Shown piece by piece: positions 1 to 8,705 of a stretch of 56,153 bases of DNA (the stretch's first letter is position 1; every line of letters begins with the position of its first letter). A program made the translations under genes and the position numbers. This stretch comes from Lachnospiraceae bacterium (GTDB lineage: Bacteria; Bacillota; Clostridia; Lachnospirales; Lachnospiraceae): the NCBI GenBank assembly GCA_009911035.1, contig QXWO01000041.1, positions 1 to 56,153 on the forward strand, written 5' to 3'. A model generated the notes under the pieces. That model had not been told where the DNA came from and did not search any database. It saw only the letters and a program-made list of their open reading frames with translations.

Positions 1-1281
1 CTTGAGCGCAGACCCCCGACAAGCCAGCAGCAACTCCCACACCGCATCCACACCAACGATTTATACTTTGCGTATCTCTCCTGCCCATACCTTGAAATTC
101 TCCCCGTATGGCAATTGGAGGCACGCTATCAGGCAGCATCGGAAAAACAACAGACACCCCGATGTGACGGTCTGCTTGAAACAGGATACGGCAATTACTA
201 CATAGAGCTGGATAACCGTACGCAGGGAGATGCTGCATTAGAAAATAAGCTGTCACAATATATGGATTCTGATCTGTTTCTTGGCAAGAATGTAATGAAA
301 AATGCCCTTGTTTTTACATTAAACACGGAAGTAAAATTGCCGCCGGTAAAGAAATCGCCCTATTCCGTATACCGGATCTTGCTAAAGGCCATCCGCATAT
401 GGCAGGCTCTGGAGAAGGAACAGGATAAAGCAATACATTTTTCAGCATTCTGCGACATTATGGAGAATGGCAGCTATCCTTATTTATGCCTGCTGTCAGG
501 AAACGACAAAATGATTTTAAGGAATCTGTGCAGGCAATATCCCGATATCTCATTAAACGATGCCGTCCTTATGAAAAAAGAATTCCTATATGATACATCC
601 CTTCAGGATGAGCGCGTTTCCAATCAGGACGCGCTTTTTTTGAAACGTCTGAAACAGAAATTTTACAGCATACTGGATAACCGCCACTACGCCACTCTGC
701 ATTACCGTATTAGACAGGGTATGCGTTTGTATGCCATTCCTAACCACAGGCTGGCAGATAACATACCTTTTCTTTTTCAGCAAGAATATCGTCTACAGCT
801 ATGGTTTCCACAAATCCTGTTCCATATGGGACTGCAGAACTTAGAGGCATGGAAATACAATCCCTCCCAGTACCTGTCTGATACAGGGGAGCTTCGGTTC
901 TTTTTTTATAACACTTTTGAAAATACGGATTCTTCCCAATCCGTAATCATATTCGAGGATATTGTGCACGACCTTGGCGGACGCGAACGTGTCCGCTTTT
1001 TTTTGCGGAAACACCGGAAAGCACTGGACTGCCTGCTCATATTGCTGGTTTCAGACCGAAAGGATGCAGTCCAGTTTATGTCTGAGCTGTCCAATATCCT
1101 TCAGAAGCCGGAAAATGCCTGTGTGCATATCTGTTTTTTGGACAAAAAGGCAGACCTGTATCAGACACCTGCCATGCAGAGCGCATATTTTAAAAAAGAA
1201 AACCTTTGGCTGCCCGCCATGATTGATTTTGACGACTTTACCGGGCAGTTATCTCTTACAGAAAGGAGTGATCTATATTGA
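1..1281 (+). CDS. Replication-relaxation-family-like protein, 5' end missing
   Basis: The reading frame is open from the first base, so the start lies left of the window. The visible N-terminal part has a pattern typical of replication-relaxation (wHTH plus nuclease-like fold) proteins of Gram-positive mobile elements: a segment reading HTNDLYFAYL, a W-x-x-E-A-R stretch, a CDGLLE strand, then YIELDNRTQ followed by a lysine and a tyrosine (K-L-S-Q-Y). The remaining roughly 300 residues match nothing I recognise. The stop overlaps the TTG start of the coupling-protein gene by 3 bases, so the two are translationally linked, and a role in processing the transferred DNA is likely. The family call rests on motif resemblance only; the start and the DNA-binding domain are not visible. 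Confidence 0.6.
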   Translation, partial: LERRPPTSQQQLPHRIHTNDLYFAYLSCPYLEILPVWQLEARYQAASEKQQTPRCDGLLETGYGNYYIELDNRTQGDAALENKLSQYMDSDLFLGKNVMKNALVFTLNTEVKLPPVKKSPYSVYRILLKAIRIWQALEKEQDKAIHFSAFCDIMENGSYPYLCLLSGNDKMILRNLCRQYPDISLNDAVLMKKEFLYDTSLQDERVSNQDALFLKRLKQKFYSILDNRHYATLHYRIRQGMRLYAIPNHRLADNIPFLFQQEYRLQLWFPQILFHMGLQNLEAWKYNPSQYLSDTGELRFFFYNTFENTDSSQSVIIFEDIVHDLGGRERVRFFLRKHRKALDCLLILLVSDRKDAVQFMSELSNILQKPENACVHICFLDKKADLYQTPAMQSAYFKKENLWLPAMIDFDDFTGQLSLTERSDLY

Positions 1282-3704
1282 GTAAAACGTCTTTCCTTAC
1301 AAGTTACTTTCAAAGTATCAGAGAACAGGCCGCGGAAAATTTAAAGGGAAACCGCGCTATGCTGCCCGTTAATGCCGGATACCTGATCTTATTCCTGCAT
1401 ATGCTGCATTTTATTTTCAGATTTCTCGTTTCCCTTTACCGACTTGATTACAGCTTTATCCCCCTGCACCCTGTATACCTTGTATTCTGGATAGTCGCTC
1501 CAATACTGCTTTATCTCTATGGCACAAAGTATTCTTTTTATAACTTCCATCAGATAAAGCTGCTCTGCCTGGGAAGCATACTATCCTCCGTTTTCCTGAT
1601 TTTGCTCTCACTGATTTACTGCGGATTGTCCCGTATTTTTCTCCCGGCAATCCTGCGCCTTCCCGTGGATGAGGCTTTTACAAAAAATATGGTATTACTG
1701 CTTGGACGTATAGTAACGCAGCTGCCCCTTATCCCTATCGGCCTCCTCTTATCAAAGGGAGTCTTTTTTGCACTCCGGGATCCTGCGTGCCGCAAAAAAG
1801 TACTGGCATATAAGATAACACATTCCATAGAACCGGAATCCCAGAAAAAAAATGAGATTTCGTATAACATGAATATTGTCCGTGACATAAACACCGGAAA
1901 AAACATTACTATATATGCAAAAGACCGTTTCCTGCACACGCTGATTGACGGGACCTCCGGTACAGGAAAAACGTCCTCCACAATTCTTCCAGCTATCCGT
2001 GACGACTTAAATATGCGGTGCAAAGCAGAGGATATGCAGAAATTCCATGTAAAGCAGCTGGAATCCGCCGGTCTTATCGCATACTCCCCTCCCGCCAATA
2101 CACGAAGTTTTTCCGTCAACGACTGCATTCCTATTGTAAAACAGCCGGAAAGTATATCACCTGCAGACATTGACCACAAACTTAAGGATATACAGGCGGA
2201 GCTGGAAAATATCCGCCTTAATTATCCCATATGCGGACTTACCGTTCTTGCTCCGGACGATTCCTTAACGGACGATGTATGCCGCCTGTGCGATGTGCGC
2301 GGCATTCCATACAACCGGATAGATGCAGTCCGCGATACAGACGGAAAGCACAAAAAGAACACTATCGGACTAAACCCGTTTTACATCCCTACCCATATGG
2401 AAGATGAGGCAAAAAACCAGATGATCGTAAAGAGAGCCGTCATTTTTTCCGATGTCATGCAGGCAATAACGGACTTAAAGGGAAAAGCAGACTCTTACTT
2501 TACCGGTCTGAACCGCCAGATGATTGCCAATCTTGCCATTCTGGTGATGGCAACCGTACCCATATTGCGAAAACGCCAGGCCACGCCTACAGACTTACAG
2601 GCAATCATCAATAATTTTAATTTACTTACGGAGTACGTTGATAAACTGGAAGAACTGGACCAGAGCACAAAACAGTACGCCTTTATTATCCAATACATAC
2701 GTGAAGATCTGCTCGGAAAAGGCAGGGATAAAATGGAGGATCAAAGCCGCGGTACCCGTAACATTATCAATGAGTTCCTGCTGATGCCTGCCAACAGGGA
2801 GATTTTCTGTTCGCAGAACAGCATTGATTTTGACCGGGCATTAGCCAATGGCGAAGTTACGGTATGTAACTACAACCTTGCCAGCGGCGACACCGATGCC
2901 GTTGCATTCGGACTGTTCTTTCTGCTTTCCTTCAACAATGCAGTGTTATCCCGCCCGGGAACGGAATTTACGCGCGTCCCTCACTTTTTCTATGTAGACG
3001 AGCTTCCCGTGCTGATCCATCCTTCACTAGAAAAAAACTTCTCATTATTCCGTAAGTTCCGGGTCGCAATGACTGTTGCAATCCAGACATTGGATCAGAT
3101 GGAAAAGAACGAAATCACCAAATATTTGAAAGGCGTCATTCTTGGGTGCGCCCATATCATTGTATTCGGGCGGTCTTCCCTTTCTGATATGGAAATTTTC
3201 TCTGCTTTGGCAGGCGTGCATGATGTGGCAGAAGTACAGCAGTCAACAACAGAAACTGCCATCACTGACAGTTCTCCGCATTATTCATTTTCCAGCCGGG
3301 AAATGATAACACAGAAGAATTTCCTTGAGGAAATTGATATCAGAATGAAGGATTTTCAGGAAGTTACCTTCTTTACAACCAGAAACGGGCGTCCTCTTCC
3401 CGCTTTACAGGGAATTGTGGAATTCCTAAAACCCACAGACTGGGAGAACATAAAGAGAAACAACATCGCCTTTTATCCGGTTACTGTCAATACGGACAGC
3501 CCTATTCCGGATGATTTGGATATTCCTGATGACATCATACCCTCCCAGGAGCAGGAAACAAACTACAGCTTCCTTCCTGGAACGCCATTAAGCTATTTTC
3601 AGAGCGCAGTCAAAAAGCCCATATCGAACAACTCAGGGAATACAGACCAAACACCCCCAAATTCACTGCCTGACGGCAGCGAAAATATTGATGATATTCT
3701 ATAA
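1278..3704 (+). CDS. VirD4/TraG-family type IV coupling protein
   Basis: A membrane ATPase that would dock the relaxase-DNA complex onto the conjugation channel. The N-terminal ~170 residues hold several hydrophobic segments. A Walker A motif (GTSGTGKTSS) lies near residues 222-231 and a Walker B-like strand (FFYVDELP) near 570, followed by RKFRVAMTVAIQTLDQ, typical of the TraG/TraD C-terminal nucleotide-binding domain. The 808-residue length is at the long end of the family, with an unusual charged stretch just after Walker A and an acidic, proline-rich tail that may bind cargo. Translation starts at TTG 1278 behind AAAGGAG, overlapping the upstream stop. A related wHTH protein follows 16 bases downstream. 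No relaxase is visible in the window. Confidence 0.9.
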   Translation: MSKTSFLTSYFQSIREQAAENLKGNRAMLPVNAGYLILFLHMLHFIFRFLVSLYRLDYSFIPLHPVYLVFWIVAPILLYLYGTKYSFYNFHQIKLLCLGSILSSVFLILLSLIYCGLSRIFLPAILRLPVDEAFTKNMVLLLGRIVTQLPLIPIGLLLSKGVFFALRDPACRKKVLAYKITHSIEPESQKKNEISYNMNIVRDINTGKNITIYAKDRFLHTLIDGTSGTGKTSSTILPAIRDDLNMRCKAEDMQKFHVKQLESAGLIAYSPPANTRSFSVNDCIPIVKQPESISPADIDHKLKDIQAELENIRLNYPICGLTVLAPDDSLTDDVCRLCDVRGIPYNRIDAVRDTDGKHKKNTIGLNPFYIPTHMEDEAKNQMIVKRAVIFSDVMQAITDLKGKADSYFTGLNRQMIANLAILVMATVPILRKRQATPTDLQAIINNFNLLTEYVDKLEELDQSTKQYAFIIQYIREDLLGKGRDKMEDQSRGTRNIINEFLLMPANREIFCSQNSIDFDRALANGEVTVCNYNLASGDTDAVAFGLFFLLSFNNAVLSRPGTEFTRVPHFFYVDELPVLIHPSLEKNFSLFRKFRVAMTVAIQTLDQMEKNEITKYLKGVILGCAHIIVFGRSSLSDMEIFSALAGVHDVAEVQQSTTETAITDSSPHYSFSSREMITQKNFLEEIDIRMKDFQEVTFFTTRNGRPLPALQGIVEFLKPTDWENIKRNNIAFYPVTVNTDSPIPDDLDIPDDIIPSQEQETNYSFLPGTPLSYFQSAVKKPISNNSGNTDQTPPNSLPDGSENIDDIL

Positions 3705-3720
3705 AATATAAGGAGGACTT

Positions 3721-4680
3721 ATGAACTATAAAGAAATAGCAGAAACGGAACCTTTTACTGCAAAAACCCCTTTCCATATGAACCCCGGGTGGGAACTTTT
3801 GCTCGAAAACAGCAATAAAAACTGCAGCCACTCTGAAATCGAACTTTTGCTGCAAAAGCGGATTATCAATCTTATCGACATTGAAATAATGAAGATTTTG
3901 GCCCACTATCCATACACAAACAGCAATAATATAGCATTCCTGCTTAACCACACGCTGCATCAGGGCTATCAGAAACCATCCTACCTAAGCAACCTGAATA
4001 AACTAAAAAAAGCCGGAATTATTCTTCGATATGCCTTTACAGACACCGCGAAACAAACAGACGGAGTATTGGCTACTGCCTCTCCGCTCCGTCTGTACTG
4101 TTTATCCCAGGCAGCGTATACATATATGGCCTCCATCACCCCGGACTGCCATCAGGCAGCTACTGCATCCATTTCCACTGTCCGCAAGCTGGAGCTTGCA
4201 TCATTAAACCAGTTCCTGATACGGTTCCAGCAGCAATATAGCACCTATATCGCCTCATTGCAATACTTAAAAAGCACAAAAATCGGCTCTACCCCTTTTA
4301 CCATTGATGCCGTCCTTTGCTGCAATGCAACACATCCTGTTTTCAAGGGGAATGAGCATATATGGCTTTTTGTGTTCTCCTGCAGGGAGTATGGAAACTG
4401 GATAAAAAACAACCTTACCCGGCTTAAAATGCTGCACATCTGGATCCAAAGGCACTCTGATGAATACCTTGCGCCATTCGTTATCTACCTGACAGAAAAC
4501 CTGTCAATGGCGCTGACGTTATACTCTCACATACAGAACGTGCCACTATTAGAAAGCTTTCCCGTATATTTTTGTCCGGACAGCCTGCTGATCTCTTCCC
4601 CTCCTCTCGATTCAATATATTCATGCGAACTAGAAGAGGACGGACATTTAACGGCAATACGGCATTCTATCTCATTTTAA
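3721..4680 (+). CDS. wHTH protein, replication-relaxation-like
   Basis: 319 residues behind GGAGGACTT. Residues ~45-115 look like a winged-helix domain (IEIMKILAHYPYT, then SYLSNLNKLKKAGII, then a strand). The second half alternates strands and helices: FTIDAVLCC, IWLFVFSCREYG and APFVIYL, the last resembling the nuclease-like half of replication-relaxation proteins. It lies directly after the coupling protein and is probably in its operon. The same layout appears in the protein at 48148-49164 in the mating-pore operon, so the two may be distant paralogues. No catalytic residues can be assigned. The function is likely in DNA processing for transfer or in regulation, but this is inference. Confidence 0.55.
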   Translation: MNYKEIAETEPFTAKTPFHMNPGWELLLENSNKNCSHSEIELLLQKRIINLIDIEIMKILAHYPYTNSNNIAFLLNHTLHQGYQKPSYLSNLNKLKKAGIILRYAFTDTAKQTDGVLATASPLRLYCLSQAAYTYMASITPDCHQAATASISTVRKLELASLNQFLIRFQQQYSTYIASLQYLKSTKIGSTPFTIDAVLCCNATHPVFKGNEHIWLFVFSCREYGNWIKNNLTRLKMLHIWIQRHSDEYLAPFVIYLTENLSMALTLYSHIQNVPLLESFPVYFCPDSLLISSPPLDSIYSCELEEDGHLTAIRHSISF

Positions 4681-4684
4681 ACAA

Positions 4685-4715
4685 TAGCCTCTTTCATAAT
4701 TTTTGAAAGAGGCTA
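4685..4715. terminator. Bidirectional terminator hairpin
   Basis: Perfect 12-bp arms (TAGCCTCTTTCA / TGAAAGAGGCTA) with a 7-base loop, between the convergent ends of the wHTH gene (plus) and abiEii (minus). Confidence 0.8.
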
Positions 4716-4746
4716 AATCTTCTTATAATCTTTAAAAACACATGCC

Positions 4747-5592
4747 TTATACCATAACTTCACTCATAATACTTTGAATTGTATTACAGACTTCCTCAAA
4801 AGAAATATCACTGGCATAATCAAAATTATTTTGGTATTTTTTCCAAAGACTCTGCATTTGATGACTAGCTCTGATTTCTTCGATAATATCCATAAAATTC
4901 TGCATCACATGACCGCTTCCTCGCTTTTTAGTCGTCCGTTCCAATGCCTGTCTTAAAATATCTTTATCACATTCTGTACCACGCAGAACATAAATAATAT
5001 GTATATCATAAAAATCTCTTGGGCGCGTATTGGCAATACTGCGTGACAGCACGGTTTCAATCTTTTCTGCCAGAACCGTCTCCAGATTATAAGCCAGAAT
5101 ACTAAGCGTCCGATCATCAAATAGCAGCTTAAATGTATACTCAATTTCTCTAGGAGTAATAATATCTCCCGTCGTAACATCAACCGTAAGAGGTACGCTG
5201 ATTGGAGAATAGATTGCTTTAAGGGAAACACGTATCCCTGGATAATCATCTGTTTCTCGTATGTCCGAAATATTCTCTATCGAAAATTTTACATCATCTT
5301 CTACTTCAACCATACATATCTCTGCAAAAATCGTCCGAATGGATTCATGGGTTAGCGTAAAACCTTTTATTGTCGTATCCAAATCCATAGTTGTCCGTGT
5401 ATCCAGTCCAACGATTGCGGAAATCAAGAAACCGCCTTTCAATATAAAATTCTTTTTGTATGGGGAAAGGGAAATTCTTTCCAGCAAGCGTTCCAACATA
5501 TAATTCTGCATGACAAGTTGGGCCGAGATATTTTTCTCAGCCGCCTTTTTCTTAATGAACGCTTTAAGCTGCATCGGATTTTTGGTTATCAC
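4747..5592 (-). CDS. abiEii: AbiEii-type nucleotidyltransferase toxin
   Basis: The toxin of a type IV (AbiE) toxin-antitoxin and phage-abortive-infection pair. Family members are DNA-polymerase-beta-like nucleotidyltransferases, some of which modify tRNA 3' ends. The GG motif (ILKGGFLIS, near residue 48) is followed by the metal-binding D-x-D (TTMDLDTT), a further acidic strand (VDVTTGD) and the signature LAEKIETVLSR...RPRDFYDI. All key residues of the family appear intact and the 281-residue length is normal. Translation starts at GTG 5592 and overlaps the end of the antitoxin gene by 4 bases, so the two are coupled, antitoxin first. Confidence 0.88.
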   Translation of the reverse strand: MITKNPMQLKAFIKKKAAEKNISAQLVMQNYMLERLLERISLSPYKKNFILKGGFLISAIVGLDTRTTMDLDTTIKGFTLTHESIRTIFAEICMVEVEDDVKFSIENISDIRETDDYPGIRVSLKAIYSPISVPLTVDVTTGDIITPREIEYTFKLLFDDRTLSILAYNLETVLAEKIETVLSRSIANTRPRDFYDIHIIYVLRGTECDKDILRQALERTTKKRGSGHVMQNFMDIIEEIRASHQMQSLWKKYQNNFDYASDISFEEVCNTIQSIMSEVMV

Positions 5593-6182
5593 AACAATAC
5601 CTCCATATAACGCAGTATCTTGGGTCCCACACGTAACTGTTCGGCATACTTCATCAGTTTATGAATATTTTTTTCCTTAGAAGCTGCGTATCGCTTCATT
5701 GCTTCATTTACAACTTGAATATCGCTGCCACTTCCACGCACAATATCGCACAACGTCCTTTCAAGATCATATATCATGATGGGATTTCCGCTTGGTGATT
5801 TTATTTCAATAATTCCAAATGAATAATTATCTGGTATAACGCGTCTGATTATGATACTTTCCTGCTTCAGAGAAGGGGCATTATATCCTTTAGGAAACGT
5901 CATTGTATATTTCGCCGGCGTCCTATCTGAATATCCGAGTAAATACAATGATGTATCATGGGAATAAATCCCTCGTCCATATTTACATTGAAGCAGATAA
6001 AAGTCATCTTCCCATGTATCACTTCGTATATAGAGCCCCCGCCCATAACGATATAAATCTCCCGTCTCTACAAGCTCTTGCAACACACTTCGATGTACCC
6101 CACATTCTGTCACCTGTTTTGCAGTAATTGTTCCGCTTGGGGAATTTTCTAATAATAAATTTATTGTATCCTTAGCCTGCAC
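5589..6182 (-). CDS. abiEi: AbiEi-type antitoxin / transcriptional repressor
   Basis: The antitoxin partner of AbiEii. In this family an N-terminal winged helix binds inverted repeats in its own promoter and the C-terminal domain is needed to neutralise the toxin. Here the N-terminal wHTH covers about residues 10-60 (ITAKQVTECGVHRSVLQELVETGDL) and is followed by the typical Y-x-R-G-x-G-L-Y strand and the SPSGNPIMIYDLERTLCDIVR motif. I place the start at GTG 6182 because AAAGGAG lies 8 bases upstream; GTG 6191 is an in-frame alternative. An upstream inverted repeat overlapping a consensus promoter fits autoregulation. Confidence 0.87.
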   Translation of the reverse strand: MQAKDTINLLLENSPSGTITAKQVTECGVHRSVLQELVETGDLYRYGRGLYIRSDTWEDDFYLLQCKYGRGIYSHDTSLYLLGYSDRTPAKYTMTFPKGYNAPSLKQESIIIRRVIPDNYSFGIIEIKSPSGNPIMIYDLERTLCDIVRGSGSDIQVVNEAMKRYAASKEKNIHKLMKYAEQLRVGPKILRYMEVLL

Positions 6183-6204
6183 AGCAATCACTCCTTTGAC
6201 TTTT

Positions 6205-6243
6205 CACACATCAAATTATACAAAAATAATGTGTGTTTGTCAA
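6205..6243 (-). promoter_or_regulatory. abiE promoter with overlapping operator
   Basis: On the minus strand, TTGACA (6243-6238), a 17-base spacer and TATAAT (6220-6215) form a perfect consensus promoter for abiEi-abiEii. CACACAT (6205-6211) and ATGTGTG (6229-6235) form an inverted repeat around the -10 box, the expected place for AbiEi autorepression. Confidence 0.75.
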
Positions 6244-6301
6244 TCTCATTAAAACTATAAAACAATATAAGTATGAATACCGTGCACAATCGGCAAATTG
6301 C

Positions 6302-7126
6302 CTATCCCTTCTTTTGACTTTCCTCCAATTTTTGCCTTAATTTCTCTATCTCCTTCTCATATTTCTCCCTAAGAACTTCCTGTTTTTCATCGAACTGCGC
6401 TTTTATATCAGCTTTTTCCTTCTCATGCTTTCTTTCAATATCCAGCAATTCCACCTTATGCTGATATTCTGAATCTTTTATCTGACTTTCAAGCTCCTGC
6501 ACTTTTATATTAAGCTCCTTAATCTGGACATCTCTCTCCTGCATCTGCTTCGGGTATTCCTGATACTCACTTATTTTTGCCTGAAGTTCTGATACATTCT
6601 GGCTCAAAATATCATTCAGTCTTTCCTTATCAGACAATATAGAGGCATGCTGATCCGCCTTTTCCTGCATTTCCTGTCTTAGTCTTTCTGTTTCCATCTG
6701 TTCATTATGCAGGCTGGTCTCAATCGCCTTTTTCTCTTTTTCCGCCCCATTATACAATTCTTCATATGTCTGCTTATGCTTCCTGGCACCCTCTAAGGCT
6801 TCCTGCAGCTCGGTGATCATAGCATCCTTGGAGTCCAGAAGTTTCTGTACATCCACCCTTGCTCTGTCATCCGCTGTCGACAGTGCTTTTAGCACATCGG
6901 CAAATTTTGCCGACAAACACCTTTGATATTTTTCAAATACATTCATATCTTCTGAAAACTGCGGATTTGCTTCCTGTATCTTTTCTCTTTCAAAGGCTGC
7001 CAACAATGCATTCAGTGCAGCATCCTGATTTGAAAACGCCTTCGCTGCCTCCCGAAACCTATCCGCAGTTTCCTGCTCTATGCGAAACGGCGTTGGAGCC
7101 TTTGCTTTTTTCTCAGTACCTGACAT
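6302..7126 (-). CDS. Ribbon-helix-helix / coiled-coil protein
   Basis: 274 residues. Residues ~10-50 (TPFRIEQETADRFREAAKAF, then a second helix) look like a ribbon-helix-helix or short DNA-binding head. From about residue 90 to the end the protein is one long charged coiled coil, rich in E, K and Q with heptad-like leucines. This layout (small DNA-binding head plus long coiled coil) recalls plasmid KfrA-type and other partition-associated proteins, although the head here is a different fold. It lies close to parAB and behind repeated TGTAAT palindromes, so it probably autoregulates and may help with segregation. No homologue is certain. Confidence 0.6.
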   Translation of the reverse strand: MSGTEKKAKAPTPFRIEQETADRFREAAKAFSNQDAALNALLAAFEREKIQEANPQFSEDMNVFEKYQRCLSAKFADVLKALSTADDRARVDVQKLLDSKDAMITELQEALEGARKHKQTYEELYNGAEKEKKAIETSLHNEQMETERLRQEMQEKADQHASILSDKERLNDILSQNVSELQAKISEYQEYPKQMQERDVQIKELNIKVQELESQIKDSEYQHKVELLDIERKHEKEKADIKAQFDEKQEVLREKYEKEIEKLRQKLEESQKKG

Positions 7127-7156
7127 GCCTATATCCTCCTAGACTCTTTTTCTTTT

Positions 7157-7184
7157 ATTATACACCATTCTTGCTCTTTTTCAA
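7157..7184 (-). promoter_or_regulatory. Promoter of the RHH/coiled-coil gene
   Basis: Minus strand: TTGAAA (7184-7179), 16-base spacer, TATAAT (7162-7157). It lies just downstream of the palindrome at 7187-7200. Confidence 0.6.
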
Positions 7185-7186
7185 TA

Positions 7187-7320
7187 TGTAATACATTACA
7201 TAGTTTTTTAGTAAAAAATTTTTTATCTGTATCACAAAAATGTGTAATACATTATAGTGTATTACATTATTTTTTCTTGTATATTCACTGTTTTTTAATT
7301 TTTATGCGTAATACATTATA
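7187..7320. repeat. Three operator-like TGTAATACATTA repeats
   Basis: Copies at 7187-7200 (TGTAAT/ATTACA arms, 2-base centre), 7243-7266 (TGTAATACA and TGTATTACA arms, 6-base spacer) and 7308-7320 (GTAATACATTATA). The outer two abut the -35 boxes of the divergent promoters at 7157-7184 and 7321-7349, so one protein could control both genes. The RHH/coiled-coil protein is the obvious candidate. Confidence 0.7.
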
Positions 7321-7349
7321 TTGATTTTTTGAAATATTTGTTATATAAT
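7321..7349 (+). promoter_or_regulatory. Promoter of the small divergent gene
   Basis: TTGATT (7321-7326), 17-base spacer, TATAAT (7344-7349), immediately after an operator copy. Confidence 0.7.
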
Positions 7350-7385
7350 TTAATCAAAGAAAAGTATTACAAAGGCGGTGATTAT

Positions 7386-7721
7386 ATGGCAGCTCCCCAA
7401 TTCCTATACGCCGAATATTTAAGGCTATTAGAACGTGTAATTCTCAATAAGTCCGGGTTTTACCACTGCAAACCGGAGACCCTATGTGTACTGCGCCAAA
7501 TTCTATACACAGAATATCCGTATCAAGAAGATGACATAGAGTACCTAATGGACATGACAAACTACTACATACGCAAATCAGGATACATTGGCAGAAAATC
7601 ACGTTTCCCAATCAGCAAGTATCTTGACGCAATCAGCAAGGATGAGTTCTATATAAGCTCATTTGCAACGCCCGAACAGTTCCCTATGCCGTTACAAAAA
7701 AAGGATACCGAAGTCTCATAA
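7386..7721 (+). CDS. Small hypothetical protein, 111 aa
   Basis: I place the start at ATG 7386 behind AAAGGCGGTG; an upstream in-frame extension to 7329 has no RBS and would overlap the promoter. The protein is soluble and rich in tyrosine and charged residues (LYAEYLRLLERVIL, later YQEDDIEYLMDMTNYYIRKSG). I see no known domain. It is transcribed divergently from the RHH/coiled-coil gene behind shared operators and ends in a terminator facing parB, so it probably belongs to the maintenance region. A role as an accessory regulator is possible but unsupported. Confidence 0.55.
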   Translation: MAAPQFLYAEYLRLLERVILNKSGFYHCKPETLCVLRQILYTEYPYQEDDIEYLMDMTNYYIRKSGYIGRKSRFPISKYLDAISKDEFYISSFATPEQFPMPLQKKDTEVS

Positions 7722-7736
7722 CTCCGGTATCCTTTT
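7699..7736. terminator. Bidirectional terminator
   Basis: 12-bp perfect arms (AAAAGGATACCG / CGGTATCCTTTT) overlapping the stop of the small gene and facing the 3' end of parB. Confidence 0.8.
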
Positions 7737-7760
7737 ACCAATTCTACTAATTTTTTTATT

Positions 7761-8705
7761 TTATTTTCCAACCTTTATCAACCACTCTTCAAGCATTCCC
7801 CTGAATTCCTCTACACGGTCTGCAGGAATCTCTACAGTCAGCTTCTTAATACCCTGTGCTTCCGCATTAAATACGTTTGCGATAGCATCCCGGTTCATAT
7901 TCTTTTTTAGTGCATTCACCTTTGCCTCTGTTATCCGATCCTTGAAATTTTCATATATCCACTGCTGGGTGTCTCCATCAAAGTATGTAAACTTTAATAT
8001 CGCTTTTCTCTTCAGTTTCCCATCATAGTACAGTTCCTGTAATGGTGCATAGACGTTCTCACTGATCGACAGGTTTTCATAAATTGCCGTTTTCTTGATA
8101 CCCAGCTCCTTTGCAAGCTGATCTATCCTTTCGCCTTTGCTGTACCGCCTTCTTTTGTAAACATCCATTCTCGATTTGATAATTTCTATTTTCACTTTCT
8201 GCGGAAGTTTTGAAAAGTCCCGGTAAAGGTTTGTATCATCTATAATTCCTCTAGCCTGTTCCTCACTCAGTTCGTCCGCCGCATATACGATGCAGGCCGG
8301 ATAGCGATACTTTTCCTCCTCAAACCCCGGTTCCTCACGGCATTCCTGTATGATTTCACAGCTGATATCACGCCTGTTATGTCCGGCCAGTATCATATAT
8401 TTACCGTCTGATCTTTCCCACAAAATAGGAGGATCCTCGATACCTTTTTCATAAATCGACATCTTTAGTTCAAGATATTTCTCTACCTGGTTATCTTTCA
8501 ATCTCGGATATTTATTCCATTCTTCCGGAGCATCCACCATTTTATAAACGTCAACATGAGTTAACTTCTTTTTTCCCTTTTCCGCAATCTCACCCAGGCC
8601 TATTTTTTCCATCGTCTTTGAAACATCCTGTGTAGCGGATTGTGCATTTGCGGATACCTGCCTTAAGAATGCGGCATTATCTACACTACCTTTTTTGCCA
8701 GCCAT
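7761..8705 (-). CDS. parB: ParB/Spo0J-type partition protein
   Basis: The centromere-binding protein of the element. The N-terminal ParB/Sulfiredoxin-like domain contains the nucleotide-binding motif AGHNRR near residues 107-112. It is followed by a helix-turn-helix (QLAKELGIKKTAIYENLSI, near 197-216) and a lysine-rich C-terminal part. In characterised ParB proteins the first domain binds CTP and the HTH binds parS. The start codon follows the parA stop directly, giving a two-gene partition operon on the minus strand. The six 15-bp palindromes between 9847 and 13145 are the best parS candidates in the window. Confidence 0.85.
   Translation of the reverse strand: MAGKKGSVDNAAFLRQVSANAQSATQDVSKTMEKIGLGEIAEKGKKKLTHVDVYKMVDAPEEWNKYPRLKDNQVEKYLELKMSIYEKGIEDPPILWERSDGKYMILAGHNRRDISCEIIQECREEPGFEEEKYRYPACIVYAADELSEEQARGIIDDTNLYRDFSKLPQKVKIEIIKSRMDVYKRRRYSKGERIDQLAKELGIKKTAIYENLSISENVYAPLQELYYDGKLKRKAILKFTYFDGDTQQWIYENFKDRITEAKVNALKKNMNRDAIANVFNAEAQGIKKLTVEIPADRVEEFRGMLEEWLIKVGK

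Noticed and set aside
115-1281. Gene starting at the first in-window ATG/TTG
   Set aside because: The frame is open to the left edge and the family-like motifs begin before this start, so the gene is a 5'-truncated one.
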